From Flavobacteriales bacterium (GTDB lineage Bacteria > Bacteroidota > Bacteroidia > Flavobacteriales_D > Sanyastnellaceae), in NCBI GenBank assembly GCA_029245065.1, contig JAQWQB010000141.1:18910-82909 (forward strand): a stretch of DNA of 64,000 bases. Direction: 5' to 3'. Shown here in pieces: positions 44,810-55,592 of this stretch; position 1 is the first letter of the stretch; the number at the start of each line of letters is the position of its first letter. The notes under the pieces were generated by a model. That model was not told where the DNA came from. It saw only the letters and a list, made by a program, of their open reading frames with translations, and did no database searches. Both the position numbers and the translations under genes were made by a program.

Positions 44810-46081
44810 ATGATCAGTGCAAATGACCCTTCGTTAACTTCATGGGTTAACGTTCCCTCAAACAGTGATTTCCCAATTCAGAACCTGCCTTTCGGTGTTT
44901 TCAAAACTGCTCAGCTATCCGCAAGAGTTGGTGTTGCCATCGGTGAGCACATTGTTGACTTGAAGTCGTTACATGTGTTGGGATATTTCGAAAACCTTCC
45001 GTTTCGAATTGAAGATTTCGACACTGATACCTTGAACCCTATCATGAAATATGGGAAAAAAGCGACGCGTGATTTACGTAACCGTATTTCCAAACTTCTT
45101 CGTTCAGGCGTTACTGACCTTCAAGGAAAAGAGCACCATGTTAGCCAAGTACTTGCAGCTATGGCCGACGCGGAAATGCTACTTCCTGTTCACGTAGGAG
45201 ATTACACAGATTTCTACTCCAGTATAGAACATGCCACCAATGTGGGAATCATGTTCCGCGACCCGGCAAATGCATTGCTCCCAAACTGGAAGCACATCCC
45301 TGTTGGTTACCACGGTAGAGCCTCTTCTATTGTTGTTTCAGGCACACCGTTGAGAAGACCAAAAGGACAACAAATCCCTAATGACGCCACACAGCCCGTA
45401 TACGGAGCATCAAAATTGCTTGATTTTGAATTGGAAATGGCTTTCATCACGTACGATGGAAAAGCGCTAGGGGAATCTATTTCAACTGCGGAAGCGGAAG
45501 ATTTCATTTTCGGTATGGTCCTCTTCAATGATTGGAGTGCCCGTGACATTCAAAAATGGGAATATGTGCCACTAGGCCCATTCCTCGGAAAGAACTTTGG
45601 CTCTTCGGCGTCTCCTTGGATTGTAACGCTTGATGCGTTGGAACCTTTTAAAGTAGCTGGACCAGAACAAGAACCTAAAGTACTGGACTATCTAACGTAC
45701 GAAGGCGATAAGAACTACGACATTGACCTCACAGTTTACATCCAGCCAGAAGGAGGCAGCGAACACGTTGTGAGCGAGTCTAACTTCAAGTACATGTACT
45801 GGAATTTATGCCAACAACTTGCCCACCATACTGTGAACGGATGCAACATGCGCAACGGAGACATGCTTGCTAGTGGAACCATCTCTGGCCCAGTTGAAAG
45901 CAGTTATGGCTCTATGCTTGAACTTTCTTGGAAAGGAAGCAAGACAGTGAAACTTGGAGACGAAGGTGAACGTAAGTTCATAGCAGACGGAGACACAGTC
46001 ATCATGCGCGGACATGCTACCAAAGATGGAGTGCGCATTGGATTTGGCGAAGTGTCTGGGAAAATTTTGCCAGCGAACTAA
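44810..46081 (+). CDS. Fumarylacetoacetase
   Basis: This is a 423 aa enzyme that hydrolyses 4-fumarylacetoacetate to fumarate and acetoacetate, the last step of tyrosine/homogentisate breakdown. The N-terminal SH3-like domain (FPIQNLPFGVFKTAQLSARVGVAIG) precedes the catalytic domain with DYTDFYSSIEHATNVGIMFRD (metal and active-site Asp/His), VGYHGRASSIVVSG and LDFELEMAFI. ATG 44810 (MISANDPSLTSW) is chosen because the upstream in-frame extension to 44660 is made of the CT repeat and lies upstream of the promoter. No other homogentisate-pathway gene is in the window. Confidence 0.95.
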   Translation: MISANDPSLTSWVNVPSNSDFPIQNLPFGVFKTAQLSARVGVAIGEHIVDLKSLHVLGYFENLPFRIEDFDTDTLNPIMKYGKKATRDLRNRISKLLRSGVTDLQGKEHHVSQVLAAMADAEMLLPVHVGDYTDFYSSIEHATNVGIMFRDPANALLPNWKHIPVGYHGRASSIVVSGTPLRRPKGQQIPNDATQPVYGASKLLDFELEMAFITYDGKALGESISTAEAEDFIFGMVLFNDWSARDIQKWEYVPLGPFLGKNFGSSASPWIVTLDALEPFKVAGPEQEPKVLDYLTYEGDKNYDIDLTVYIQPEGGSEHVVSESNFKYMYWNLCQQLAHHTVNGCNMRNGDMLASGTISGPVESSYGSMLELSWKGSKTVKLGDEGERKFIADGDTVIMRGHATKDGVRIGFGEVSGKILPAN

Positions 46082-46090
46082 TCGACATAT

Positions 46091-48304
46091 ATGCTGAAGG
46101 TAGACTCTGACGAAGAGAATAAGGAAATTACTAGAAGGTACCGAGGGTTACTGAGATCTGCTGAACGATCAAAGTCTACCCAAGACAGAAGACGTATTCG
46201 TAAAGCGTTCGACATTGCGTTGGAAGCGCACAAAGACATGCGTCGCAAATCTGGTGAACCCTATATTTACCACCCCATTGCCGTTGCCCGAATATGCTCC
46301 GAAGAAATTGGCTTGGATACCACGTCCATAGTTTGCGCTTTGCTACATGACACAGTTGAAGACACCTACATTACGTTAGATGATATCAACAATTTGTTTG
46401 GGGCGAAAGAGCGAATGATCATTGATGGCTTGACCAAAATCTCAGGTGTTTTTGATCAAACTACTTCGGCCCAAGCAGAAAATTTCAGAAAAATGTTGCT
46501 CACGTTGTCAGATGACATCCGAGTGATATTGATCAAAATTGCCGACCGTTTGCACAACATGCGGACGCTTGATCATATGCGTCCAGATAAGCAACTCAAA
46601 ATTGCTTCTGAGACCTTATTCATGTATGCCCCGTTGGCTCACCGCCTCGGGCTCTACAACATCAAGACGGAACTGGAGGACCTTTCCCTCAAGTATACCG
46701 AACCAGAACAATACTATGAAATAGCTGAAAAGCTAGACAAGACGAAGGCTGTGCGTACGCGTTTCGTCAATAAATTCGCCTCACCAATTCGCAGAGCACT
46801 GGAAAGCGAAGGCATCAACTTCGATATCAAAGGTAGAACGAAAAGCATCTTCTCTATTTGGAATAAGATGCAAAAGAAAAAGGTGCGGTTCGAAGACATT
46901 TATGATGTTTTTGCCATTCGAATCATCATTGACATCCCCATGGAATCTGAGAAATCAGAAGCGTGGAAAGTCTATTCCATTGTTACGGATTTTTACCAAC
47001 CGAACCCAGACAGACTGCGTGATTGGATTTCAATACCAAAAGCAAATGGGTATGAGTCACTGCACACCACAGTTATGAGTCCTACGGGGAAATGGGTAGA
47101 AGTTCAGATTCGAAGTAAGCGAATGGATGAAGTGGCTGAGAAAGGATTTGCAGCCCATTGGAAGTACAAGGGAGACAATGATTCGGCCGAAAACAACCTA
47201 GACGACTGGCTAGCTCAAATCCGAGAAGTACTTGAGAGCAATGACGGTGATGCCTTAAGTTTCATTGACGATTTTAAGCTCAATCTTTTTAGTGAAGAAA
47301 TCTACATCTTCACTCCAAATGGAGAATTAAAAACATTGCCGAAAGGAGCTACTTCTCTTGATTTCGCCTTCAGTATCCACTCGCAAGTTGGTTCCCAATG
47401 CATTGGTGCGAAAGTCAACCACAAGTTGGTTCCTCTCAGCCATGAACTGAGTAGTGGAGACCAAGTGGAAATAATCCTTTCGAAAAAACAAACTCCGAAG
47501 GAAGATTGGCTAAACTATGTAGTGACAGCCAAAGCGAAGTCGAAGATCAAGCAAGTTCTAAAAGAAGAAAAGAAAAAAATTGCCGCAGATGGAAAAGACA
47601 TCTTGCGTAGAAAATTCAAAAGCTTAGGTGTTTCCTTTCTCAGCATCAACATCACCGAGATGGAGAAGCATTACGATATGGAATCAGCAACAGAGCTGTA
47701 CTACCAGATCGCTAAAGGAAAGATCGACCTCAAGAAGCTCAAAGGATATTCCGTTGACGGTGGAAGAATTAGTTGCAAAAAAGTAAAGGGCCCTGCTCCA
47801 AACCCGTCATCAACAAAGTACATCGCCCCTGTCCCAGGAAAGAAAGACGCACTTTTGATTGGAGACGAGAGCCAACAAATGGATTACACGTTGGCCAGGT
47901 GTTGCAACCCAATTCCAGGAGATGATGTATTCGGCTTTGTTACCGTAAACGGAGAGATCAAAATTCATCGGGTCAACTGTCCGAATGCAACACAACTTCT
48001 CAGCAACTATGCCTACCGAGTTATCAAGGCCAGATGGGCCAGTAAAGACGCAGAACAATTTGAAGTTGGCGTGAATTTCACCGGAATTGACGACGTCGGA
48101 TTGGTACACAAAATTACCAATATCATTTCCTCAGACATGCACGTGAACATGAAGGCCATTAGCTTCGAATCACTTGATGGAATTTTCGAGGGAGCGGTGC
48201 GTGTTTTGGTTCATGACACCGAACACCTGAACACGCTCATCGAAAAACTCAAAAATGTGAATGGAGTGTTAACAGTTGACCGAACAGAACCCGGTCAGAT
48301 ATAG
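46091..48304 (+). CDS. Bifunctional (p)ppGpp synthetase/hydrolase (Rel/SpoT)
   Basis: This is a 737 aa long RSH protein. The HD hydrolase domain has LLHDTVEDT (about residues 85-95) with intact His-Asp. The synthetase domain has [36 protein letters not shown] and VEVQIRS. The TGS domain begins [31 protein letters not shown]; a Cys-containing [18 protein letters not shown] segment and a C-terminal ACT domain follow. Both catalytic halves look functional. It makes and degrades the starvation alarmone and, in this order, precedes fur, a STAS gene and purA, itself a (p)ppGpp-sensitive purine enzyme in several bacteria. Confidence 0.95.
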   Translation: MLKVDSDEENKEITRRYRGLLRSAERSKSTQDRRRIRKAFDIALEAHKDMRRKSGEPYIYHPIAVARICSEEIGLDTTSIVCALLHDTVEDTYITLDDINNLFGAKERMIIDGLTKISGVFDQTTSAQAENFRKMLLTLSDDIRVILIKIADRLHNMRTLDHMRPDKQLKIASETLFMYAPLAHRLGLYNIKTELEDLSLKYTEPEQYYEIAEKLDKTKAVRTRFVNKFASPIRRALESEGINFDIKGRTKSIFSIWNKMQKKKVRFEDIYDVFAIRIIIDIPMESEKSEAWKVYSIVTDFYQPNPDRLRDWISIPKANGYESLHTTVMSPTGKWVEVQIRSKRMDEVAEKGFAAHWKYKGDNDSAENNLDDWLAQIREVLESNDGDALSFIDDFKLNLFSEEIYIFTPNGELKTLPKGATSLDFAFSIHSQVGSQCIGAKVNHKLVPLSHELSSGDQVEIILSKKQTPKEDWLNYVVTAKAKSKIKQVLKEEKKKIAADGKDILRRKFKSLGVSFLSINITEMEKHYDMESATELYYQIAKGKIDLKKLKGYSVDGGRISCKKVKGPAPNPSSTKYIAPVPGKKDALLIGDESQQMDYTLARCCNPIPGDDVFGFVTVNGEIKIHRVNCPNATQLLSNYAYRVIKARWASKDAEQFEVGVNFTGIDDVGLVHKITNIISSDMHVNMKAISFESLDGIFEGAVRVLVHDTEHLNTLIEKLKNVNGVLTVDRTEPGQI

Positions 48305-48325
48305 CCCTCCTTCCACTGAAATGCT

Positions 48326-48333
48326 TACTTTTG
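48326..48333 (+). promoter_or_regulatory. Possible -7 box for the fur-purA group (TACTTTTG)
   Basis: TACTTTTG is a perfect -7 match 24 bp before ATG 48358, without a clear -33 TTG. A small GGCT/AGCC hairpin (48333-48349) follows it. The in-frame TTG at 48331 lies inside the box. Confidence 0.35.
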
Positions 48334-48357
48334 GCTTTTGGTTTTAGCCGAACCTTC

Positions 48358-48801
48358 ATGCAAGAGGATATTCAGGATAAAGTAAGTGGTATTTTCTCAG
48401 CCTATCTCGAAAAGAATGGCCACCGCAAGACACCCGAACGTTTTGCCATTTTGAGAGAAATATATGACTTCGAAGGTCACTTCGACATTGAATCGCTGTA
48501 CGTACACATGAAGAACAAGAACTACCGTGTTTCGCGGGCTACCTTGTACAACACCATTGAATTGCTTTTGGCGTGTAGCTTGGTTCGAAAGCATCAGTTT
48601 GGGAAAAATCTTGCTCAGTTCGAAAAGAGCCATCAAAACCACCAACACGATCATATCATCTTAACAGATTCAGGCGAAATGCTCGAATTCTGTGACCCAC
48701 GTGTTCAGCAAATTAAAGCTACGTTAGAAGATATTTTCGGCATCGAAATTTTACACCATTCGCTCAATTTTTACGCGAAACGAAAAAAGGACTCCGAATG
48801 A
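48358..48801 (+). CDS. Fur family transcriptional regulator with altered zinc site
   Basis: This is a 147 aa metal-type repressor. The winged helix is clear: [30 protein letters not shown] and [20 protein letters not shown] as recognition helix. The C-terminal domain has [28 protein letters not shown]. Typical Fur proteins have HxDHxxCxxCG at this point; here the CxxC is LTDS, so the structural Zn(Cys)4 site cannot form in the usual way, while the His-rich regulatory metal cluster remains. It might respond to iron or another metal or peroxide; not decidable. The stop overlaps the STAS gene start (ATGA). Confidence 0.87.
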   Translation: MQEDIQDKVSGIFSAYLEKNGHRKTPERFAILREIYDFEGHFDIESLYVHMKNKNYRVSRATLYNTIELLLACSLVRKHQFGKNLAQFEKSHQNHQHDHIILTDSGEMLEFCDPRVQQIKATLEDIFGIEILHHSLNFYAKRKKDSE

Positions 48802-49142
48802 GTGAACAGTTCGAAATGTACACCGAAAGCACATGCGCTGTTTTCAAACTTAAAGGCCGATTTGTGGAAGATGAATCCCACAAAGAGTTCTTCAACGAAA
48901 TCAAGGAAGCATGTGAAACTGGGAACAAGAAATTTATCATTGATCTTACAGAATTAACCTATATCAACAGCAGTGGAATCAACCTATTGGTGAAACTCGT
49001 GAAGTACTTGAATGCCGAAGAGGGAAAAATCGTCTTCACTGGTGTTCCAGATAACATCAACGAATTACTCACCATTATTGGCTTGAACGCTGTATTTGCA
49101 ATTGAACCTTCCATTAAAGAAGGATTGCAACAATTGAACTAA
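48798..49142 (+). CDS. STAS domain protein (anti-sigma factor antagonist-like)
   Basis: This is a 114 aa single-domain STAS protein. The conserved loop [20 protein letters not shown] holds the Ser that is phosphorylated by an anti-sigma kinase in SpoIIAA/RsbV-type partner switching (Ser about 56-57). No kinase or phosphatase gene is near. It is translationally coupled to fur and lies 4 bp before purA. In Bacteroidota single STAS proteins often have roles not yet assigned, so the anti-sigma label is by family only. Confidence 0.87.
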   Translation: MSEQFEMYTESTCAVFKLKGRFVEDESHKEFFNEIKEACETGNKKFIIDLTELTYINSSGINLLVKLVKYLNAEEGKIVFTGVPDNINELLTIIGLNAVFAIEPSIKEGLQQLN

Positions 49143-49146
49143 CCTT

Positions 49147-50427
49147 ATGAAAGTAGATATTCTTCTCGGGCTCCAATGGGGCGACGAAGGCAAGGGAAAA
49201 ATTGTCGATGTGATTACTCCTGATTACGAAGTTATTGCTCGTTTCCAGGGCGGCCCAAACGCCGGACACACGCTTGAATTCGAAGGACGGAAATACGTGC
49301 TACACACCATTCCATCTGGAATTTTCCATTCAGACAAGAAAAATGTTGTTGGAAACGGCGTTGTGATTGACCCTGTCATCTTCAAAAAAGAAGTTGATGC
49401 ATTGGTCAAAGAAGGAGTCAACATCAACAAGTCACTTCTTCTGTCGAGAAAAGCACACCTCATTCTACCAACTCACCGTCTGTTAGATGCAGCGAGTGAG
49501 AAGGAAAAGGGAAGCAAGAAAATTGGATCTACTCTCAAAGGAATCGGCCCAACCTACATGGACAAAACAGGTCGTAATGGCCTTCGTGTTGGAGATGCGT
49601 TGAGCGATAAATTTCAAGAGAAATATGATCAGCTTAAAGCAAAGCACGAGCGCCTTTTGGGTCACTACGACTTTGATTACGACCTTGCGCCATTGGAAGA
49701 AGAGTGGATGAAAGCCATCGACTTCTTGCGCACCATGACGGTAATTGACAGCGAGCACTATATCAACAATGACCTCCGAGCAGACAAGCGAATCTTGGCT
49801 GAGGGGGCACAAGGATCGCTATTGGATATTGACTTTGGTTCATACCCATTTGTTACTTCGTCAAACACCATTTCAGCAGGAGCCTGCACGGGATTAGGTG
49901 TTGCTCTAAATAAAATCGGTGAGGTTTTCGGCATCTTCAAAGCGTATTGTACACGTGTTGGATCTGGCCCCTTCCCTACCGAACTCCATGATGATATGGG
50001 CGAAGAGCTTCGTGCCAAAGGACATGAGTTTGGCGCTACAACGGGACGACCTAGAAGATGTGGTTGGATTGACCTGCCGGCATTGAAGTATGCAATCATG
50101 ATCAACGGAGTTACAAAACTCATCATGACGAAAGCAGATGTTTTGAGCAACTTCGATCACGTTCAAGTATGCACGCATTACATGCACCAAGGTGAGAAAA
50201 TTGACTATCTACCTTACAGCATTCAAGACGGTGAGATCACTCCTGTTTACGAAGCGATTCCAGGATGGCAGCAAGATTTGACTGGCATGCGCTCAATTGA
50301 TGAGCTTCCTGCCGAACTCAACAATTACATCACATACTTAGAAGAACATTTGAACGTTCCTATTACGATTGTTTCGGTTGGACCTGACAGATCTCAAACC
50401 ATCCACCGCGACAGCGTTATGGCATGA
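49147..50427 (+). CDS. purA: Adenylosuccinate synthetase
   Basis: This 426 aa GTP-dependent enzyme converts IMP and aspartate to adenylosuccinate, the first step towards AMP. It has the diagnostic LGLQWGDEGKGK (about residues 7-18, catalytic Asp and GTP site), GGPNAGHT with the catalytic His, GIGPTYMDKTGRNGLRVGD and EGAQGSLLDIDFGSYPFVTSS. GATTGRPRRCGWIDL and TKADVLSNFDHVQVC complete the IMP and guanine sites. Length is ordinary. It sits with a Rel/SpoT gene, and guaB, the other IMP branch enzyme, is about 11 kb upstream in the same window. Confidence 0.97.
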   Translation: MKVDILLGLQWGDEGKGKIVDVITPDYEVIARFQGGPNAGHTLEFEGRKYVLHTIPSGIFHSDKKNVVGNGVVIDPVIFKKEVDALVKEGVNINKSLLLSRKAHLILPTHRLLDAASEKEKGSKKIGSTLKGIGPTYMDKTGRNGLRVGDALSDKFQEKYDQLKAKHERLLGHYDFDYDLAPLEEEWMKAIDFLRTMTVIDSEHYINNDLRADKRILAEGAQGSLLDIDFGSYPFVTSSNTISAGACTGLGVALNKIGEVFGIFKAYCTRVGSGPFPTELHDDMGEELRAKGHEFGATTGRPRRCGWIDLPALKYAIMINGVTKLIMTKADVLSNFDHVQVCTHYMHQGEKIDYLPYSIQDGEITPVYEAIPGWQQDLTGMRSIDELPAELNNYITYLEEHLNVPITIVSVGPDRSQTIHRDSVMA

Positions 50428-50446
50428 TTTTTTCCTCTGAAGCAGT

Positions 50447-51982
50447 ATGAAACACCTGCTCCTTGTTTGTCTTTCAATTCTCTCCGTGTGCTTCACGGCT
50501 GAAACGGCAGTTGCCCAAAAAAAGAAGAAAGTCGAAATCCTGAACGCAGATGCCAGTTTCTACGATGCTGACCTAATTGATGCCGATCGATTAATTGGAA
50601 ACGTAAGGCTGAAGTATGGTGAGGTGTTGATGTACTGCGATAGCGCCTACCGCTATCCAACCGGGAATTTTGATGCCTTCAGCAACATCCGCGTCAACCA
50701 AGGAGATACCCTGTTGCTTTTTGGCGATAAACTTTTCGTTGATAACCAAACGAAAGAAGCACGTTTACGCGACAATATCCGTCTGAAAGACAAAGACCTC
50801 ACGCTTACTACCGAGATCCTGAACTACGACCTTGAAACGGGCATTGCCAGCTATTATGAGGGTGGGAAAATCATTTCTACTGAGAACAAAAACGTACTCA
50901 CCAGTAAGGAAGGCTATTATGATTCAGAGTCAGAGTTCTTTCACTTTAGAGATGACGTGGAGCTTAAAAACCCCGAGTACACCATTGTTTCAGACACGCT
51001 GAAATACAGTGGACTCAGTGAAACTGCTTTTTTCTTCGGCCCCACGACCATCAAGTCCCAAAGCAACACCATTTACTGTAATAAGGGCTGGTACAACACC
51101 AACACAGAAGTGTCTCAGTTTAACAACGGGGCGAAGATCTATTCGAAGTCTACTTTCCTAGGCGGAGACAGTATTTATTACGAAGGAAATAACGGGTTCG
51201 GCGAAGTCTTTGGAAATGTCATGATTCAAGACACAACCAGCAACTACTTCATTACCGGAGACTATGGCTGGCACAACGAAGAAAAGGAGAAATCACTGGT
51301 TACTGGAAGTGCTGAAATGGTCCAGTTTTTTGATGGTGACTCGCTCTTTTTACACGCTGACACCCTTCGCGCAGCCCCAGACAGCACAGGAAACAACCTC
51401 ATTAAAGCGTACAACCATGTTAAAATCTTCAAAGAAGACTTACAAGGCGTCGCCGACTCACTGATTTACCTTGAATCAGATTCTTTGCTATCCCTTTTTG
51501 GCAACCCTTTGCTATGGTCTAAAGACAATCAGATTAGCGGCGAGAAAGTCGACATCAAACTGTTCGAAGGGCGCATTGACCGGATGATCATCACCAAAAA
51601 AGCGATGATTATTTCCGAAGCTGCTCCCGAAAGCTACAACCAAATCAAAGGACGAAACCTCGTGGGCTATTTCGTAGAAAATAAACTGCGAAAAATTGCC
51701 GTGAATGGAAATGGGCAAACCATCTATTTCCCTTTAGACGATTCCGAAGAGAAAAAAGTACTTGGCGTGAACCGGGCAGATTGCTCTGATGTCAACATCT
51801 ATGTGAACGACAGTGTCATTGAACGCATCGTTCTCATCAACAAACCATCGGGCGGTCTTCACCCCATGAGCAAAGCAAACCCCGATGACCTCTTTCTGGA
51901 AGGCTTCTTCTGGAATAGCGTAAATCGTCCGGAAAAAAGACAGGACATTTTCATTTGGCAAGATGCCCCGGCTCCTCAATAA
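50447..51982 (+). CDS. OstA-like periplasmic protein (LptA/LptD-N related)
   Basis: This is a 511 aa exported protein: signal peptide LLLVCLSILSVCFTAETAVA, then a KKKKVEILNADASFYDADLIDADRLIGNVRLKYGEVLMYCDSAYRYP stretch that begins the OstA/LptA beta-jellyroll. Repeated short beta segments (LRDNIRLKDKDLTLTTEILNYDLETGIASYYEGGKIIS, FGNVMIQDTTSNYFITGDYG) continue for most of the protein. This architecture is what LPS-transport bridge proteins have, so a role in carrying LPS to the outer membrane is likely. The last 60 residues are less regular. It converges on glyA with three bases between the stops. Confidence 0.85.
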   Translation: MKHLLLVCLSILSVCFTAETAVAQKKKKVEILNADASFYDADLIDADRLIGNVRLKYGEVLMYCDSAYRYPTGNFDAFSNIRVNQGDTLLLFGDKLFVDNQTKEARLRDNIRLKDKDLTLTTEILNYDLETGIASYYEGGKIISTENKNVLTSKEGYYDSESEFFHFRDDVELKNPEYTIVSDTLKYSGLSETAFFFGPTTIKSQSNTIYCNKGWYNTNTEVSQFNNGAKIYSKSTFLGGDSIYYEGNNGFGEVFGNVMIQDTTSNYFITGDYGWHNEEKEKSLVTGSAEMVQFFDGDSLFLHADTLRAAPDSTGNNLIKAYNHVKIFKEDLQGVADSLIYLESDSLLSLFGNPLLWSKDNQISGEKVDIKLFEGRIDRMIITKKAMIISEAAPESYNQIKGRNLVGYFVENKLRKIAVNGNGQTIYFPLDDSEEKKVLGVNRADCSDVNIYVNDSVIERIVLINKPSGGLHPMSKANPDDLFLEGFFWNSVNRPEKRQDIFIWQDAPAPQ

Positions 51983-51985
51983 TAG

Positions 51986-53260
51986 CTAGGCTTTGTAGAG
52001 CGGATACGCTGTCATTTTCTCATTCACCTCTTTCGCAACGCTTGCAATTGAAGCGGCATCCTCAGGATTCGAGATCACTCGATCAATCCATTCTGCTACT
52101 TGGGCCATATCAGATTCTACCAATCCTCGGCTAGTGATGGCTGGTGTTCCAATTCGAATTCCCGATGTTGTAAACGGAGATTCTGTATCGAAAGTCACCA
52201 TGTTTTTGTTGACCGTAATATGCGCTCCAACAAGTGCCTTTTCAGCCAATTTACCGGTAACACCTTTGTTTCGAAGATCAATTAGCATGCAGTGATTGTC
52301 TGTTCCTCCTGAAATGAGTTCGAAACCACGATCAACCATTGCCGTTGCTAGTGCTTTCGAATTGGCAATCACTTGATGCGCATACGCTTTGTATTCTGGA
52401 CGAAGTGCTTCGCCGTACGCAACCGCCTTGGCTGCAATAACGTGTTCCAACGGCCCGCCTTGGCTACCAGGAAAAACAGCTGAATCCAATAGGCTGCTCA
52501 ATGAACGAACTTTTCCTTTTGCGGTTGTAATTCCCCATGGATTTTCCATGTCCTTTCCGACCATTATCATTCCACCACGAGGACCTCTTAACGTCTTGTG
52601 TGTAGTGGTTGTTACAATATGACAATGTGGAAGTGGATTGTTTAGAATCCCCGCCGCAATCAATCCTGATGGATGAGATACATCTGCTAACAACACTGCA
52701 CCAACCTGATCAGCAATCGCTCTAAAACGTGCATAATCCCAGTCTCTTGAGTAAGCAGAAGCCCCACAGATAATCATTTTAGGCTGCACTTCTTTTGCCG
52801 TTGCCTCTACCTTATCCATGTCAACTCTTCCAGTTTCCTTCTCTACCCCATAAAAATGGGCTTTGTAGAGTTTCCCAGAATAATTCACCGGCGACCCGTG
52901 TGTTAAATGCCCTCCATGAGAAAGGTCAAATCCAAGAATGGCATCCCCGGGCTTCAAGCAAGCAAGCATCACAGCGCTATTGGCGCTCGCTCCACTGTGC
53001 GGTTGAACATTGACCCATTCGGCCCCGAACAACTCCTTGGCTCTATCAATGGCCAACTGCTCAGATTGATCAACTACTTCGCATCCGCCATAGTAACGCT
53101 TTCCGGGTAGGCCTTCAGCGTATTTGTTCGTCATTACAGACCCCATTGCTTGCATGACCTGTTCGCTGACAAAATTCTCAGAAGCAATAAGTTCCAATCC
53201 TTCTACTTGTCTTTTTTTCTCCTGATCAATCAGGTTGAAGATTTCTTCATCTCTCCACAT
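51986..53260 (-). CDS. glyA: Serine hydroxymethyltransferase
   Basis: This 424 aa PLP enzyme interconverts serine and glycine and loads tetrahydrofolate with a one-carbon unit. The start [22 protein letters not shown] is the family N-terminus; the PLP-binding Lys is about residue 222 in [28 protein letters not shown] and GYHLSHGGHL-like [13 protein letters not shown] are also present. Ordinary length. Its leader (minus strand) contains a stem-loop followed by a U run about 100 bp upstream of the start codon, a possible attenuator. Confidence 0.97.
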   Translation of the reverse strand: MWRDEEIFNLIDQEKKRQVEGLELIASENFVSEQVMQAMGSVMTNKYAEGLPGKRYYGGCEVVDQSEQLAIDRAKELFGAEWVNVQPHSGASANSAVMLACLKPGDAILGFDLSHGGHLTHGSPVNYSGKLYKAHFYGVEKETGRVDMDKVEATAKEVQPKMIICGASAYSRDWDYARFRAIADQVGAVLLADVSHPSGLIAAGILNNPLPHCHIVTTTTHKTLRGPRGGMIMVGKDMENPWGITTAKGKVRSLSSLLDSAVFPGSQGGPLEHVIAAKAVAYGEALRPEYKAYAHQVIANSKALATAMVDRGFELISGGTDNHCMLIDLRNKGVTGKLAEKALVGAHITVNKNMVTFDTESPFTTSGIRIGTPAITSRGLVESDMAQVAEWIDRVISNPEDAASIASVAKEVNEKMTAYPLYKA

Positions 53261-53362
53261 AACGTTGTATTTGCTAGGAAAGGGCGTCAGGTCATTTCAA
53301 ACACCACTTTGATTTGAAATGCAAAGGTCTGAAAACCGATATAAGTTCGTTCTATTTGGAGC

Positions 53363-53391
53363 AAAAAAGTTGTTCCCACATTTTGAACAAC
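53363..53391 (-). promoter_or_regulatory. Terminator-like stem-loop in the glyA leader side
   Basis: On the minus strand GTTGTTC (53391-53385) pairs with GAACAAC (53375-53369) over a 9 nt loop, followed at once by a run of six U (53368-53363). The shape is that of an intrinsic terminator or attenuator about 100 bp ahead of glyA. It could also simply stop antisense transcripts. Confidence 0.4.
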
Positions 53392-53430
53392 CTCAATTCA
53401 ACGCGAGGTGTGAATAAGAACCAATAAGCC

Positions 53431-53463
53431 TTGCAAAGCATACGTTATTTGAACGCAACTTTG
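53431..53463 (+). promoter_or_regulatory. Candidate promoter for the DUF255 protein gene
   Basis: TTG at 53431-53433 and CAACTTTG at 53456-53463 (one mismatch to TAnnTTTG) are 22 bp apart, and ATG 53499 follows 35 bp downstream. Confidence 0.4.
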
Positions 53464-53498
53464 ATAGATACAACAGCCTGGCTGTGTTATACCACAAC

Positions 53499-55592
53499 AT
53501 GAAGTTCCTCAGCATATTTTTAATCATTAGTATACCGCTTCTTTTCAGTGGCTGCAATACAACCACAACGCATCAAACCATGGAGCACGAGCACACCAAT
53601 GCGCTTATCAATGAAACCAGCCCTTACTTGTTACAGCACGCGCACAACCCTGTTAAATGGTACCCTTGGGGAGAAGAAGCACTGGCAAAAGCACAAGAAG
53701 AAGACAAGTTGATTCTGATAAGCGTTGGCTACAGTGCCTGCCATTGGTGCCATGTGATGGAACATGAGACTTTTGAGGACTCTGCTGCAGCCGCATTCAT
53801 GAATGAACATTTTATCAGCATCAAAGTCGACCGAGAGGAACGTCCAGACATTGATCAGATCTACATGAATGCCGTTCAACTTATGACACAACGTGGAGGA
53901 TGGCCCCTGAACTGCTTCGCCCTTCCCGACGGTAGACCTGTTTACGGAGGAACTTACTTTCCGAAAGAAAAGTGGCTCGAAGTCATGCAAATGCTCGTTG
54001 ATCTCAGAAAAAACAATCCAGAGCAGATGATCACCTATGCCGAGCAGCTTACCAAAGGCATTCAAGAAAGTGAACTCATTACGCCCGCATCAAGCGACGC
54101 ACTCATTGACCAAGAATTACTGCATACACTTGTTGATGAATGGAAACCTTATCTAGATTATAAAGAAGGCGGACCAAACAGATCTCCGAAATTCCCCATG
54201 CCCAATAATCTTGAGTTCCTCTTGCATTATGGCAGTCAGCACAACGACGAAAAACTGCGTGATTATGTAAAAACCACTTTGGACAAAATGGCCCAAGGAG
54301 GTATTTACGACCAAATTGGAGGAGGCTTTGCGCGCTATTCAACAGACGGCCTCTGGAAAGTACCACATTTCGAAAAGATGCTTTATGACAACGCCCAATT
54401 GGTAAGCCTCTATTGCGATGGCTACAGAGCATTTGGTGAAGCAGACTACAAAGTGGTAGTTGAGCAAAGTTTGTCTTTCATTGAACGCGAATTGACGAAC
54501 GAAAACAACTTGTATTATAGCGCACTCGATGCTGATAGTGAAGGAGAAGAAGGCAAATTCTACATTTGGACGAAAGAAGAACTTGAGCTCTTACTAAAGG
54601 ACGATTTTGCCTTTGCCAAGGAATACTACAACGTCAACAGCAAAGGAAAATGGGAGGGAGATCATTACATCTTATTACGGAGGTCCAGTAAAACGACGTT
54701 CTCTGAAAAGAATGAGCTAACCATTGAAGAGATTGACCAACAAATCACACGCATCAACAACACGCTCATGGCAGCGCGAGATGAGCGAATCAGACCAGGG
54801 TTGGATGACAAATCGCTCACATCGTGGAATGCACTGATGATCAAAGCTTACACAGACGCCTTTCGCTGCTTCGGAGAGAAAGACTGGTTGAATAAAGCCA
54901 CAGCTTCGGCCGAGGCATTGGAGACTCACTTGCTCCAGAAAGACGGAAGTTTGCTTCATAGTTTCAAAGACGGGACAGCAAAAATAAACGGCTACTTAGA
55001 AGATTACTGCTTCGCCATTGAAGCCTATATCAATTTGTACCAAGCCACCTTCGACGAGCGTTACCTTCATACAGCAAACAACCTCGCCAGCTATGCCGTT
55101 GATCATTTCTATGACGAAGAACGCGGGATGTTTTGGTTCACTAGTGACCTTGACCCGGAACTGATTGCCCGAAAGCAAGAAGTAGAAGACAATGTTATTC
55201 CCGCCTCTAACTCGAGCATGGCCAAAGGGTTATTTCAACTTGGCACCCTATTTGAAATCGTAGAGTACAAGAACATCAGTGAAAGAATGCTGCTCAACGT
55301 GAGTTCAAACTGGAAATACGGACAGGGCTATTCGAATTGGGGTCGTTTAATGCTCTGGAAAACCGACCGCTACTTCGAAGTGGCCATAACAGGTGAAGAT
55401 GCGAACGAACTGCGCGCTGAATTGGACAGAATTTACCTTCCTGATGTCTTGTTTATGGGGGGCGAAAAAGGAGATCTCCCATTACTAGATGGAAAATTTA
55501 TTGGAACGTCAACTATTTTCGTTTGTGAAAACAAATCATGTCAATTACCTACTGAATCTGCTACCGATGCATTATCTCAAATGGGGCGTTAG
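53499..55592 (+). CDS. DUF255 thioredoxin-domain lipoprotein (YyaL/SSP411 family)
   Basis: This is a 697 aa protein. The N-terminus [14 protein letters not shown] is a lipoprotein signal with Cys about residue 19. The thioredoxin-like DUF255 domain follows at about residues 30-180 ([33 protein letters not shown] with the CxxC at about 81-84, [22 protein letters not shown]). The rest is an (alpha/alpha)6 barrel like N-acylglucosamine epimerases ([41 protein letters not shown]). The family is sometimes called spermatogenesis-associated 20-like; its reaction is unknown. A lipoprotein version is placed at the cell envelope. It overlaps the following gene by 26 bp. Confidence 0.88.
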   Translation: MKFLSIFLIISIPLLFSGCNTTTTHQTMEHEHTNALINETSPYLLQHAHNPVKWYPWGEEALAKAQEEDKLILISVGYSACHWCHVMEHETFEDSAAAAFMNEHFISIKVDREERPDIDQIYMNAVQLMTQRGGWPLNCFALPDGRPVYGGTYFPKEKWLEVMQMLVDLRKNNPEQMITYAEQLTKGIQESELITPASSDALIDQELLHTLVDEWKPYLDYKEGGPNRSPKFPMPNNLEFLLHYGSQHNDEKLRDYVKTTLDKMAQGGIYDQIGGGFARYSTDGLWKVPHFEKMLYDNAQLVSLYCDGYRAFGEADYKVVVEQSLSFIERELTNENNLYYSALDADSEGEEGKFYIWTKEELELLLKDDFAFAKEYYNVNSKGKWEGDHYILLRRSSKTTFSEKNELTIEEIDQQITRINNTLMAARDERIRPGLDDKSLTSWNALMIKAYTDAFRCFGEKDWLNKATASAEALETHLLQKDGSLLHSFKDGTAKINGYLEDYCFAIEAYINLYQATFDERYLHTANNLASYAVDHFYDEERGMFWFTSDLDPELIARKQEVEDNVIPASNSSMAKGLFQLGTLFEIVEYKNISERMLLNVSSNWKYGQGYSNWGRLMLWKTDRYFEVAITGEDANELRAELDRIYLPDVLFMGGEKGDLPLLDGKFIGTSTIFVCENKSCQLPTESATDALSQMGR

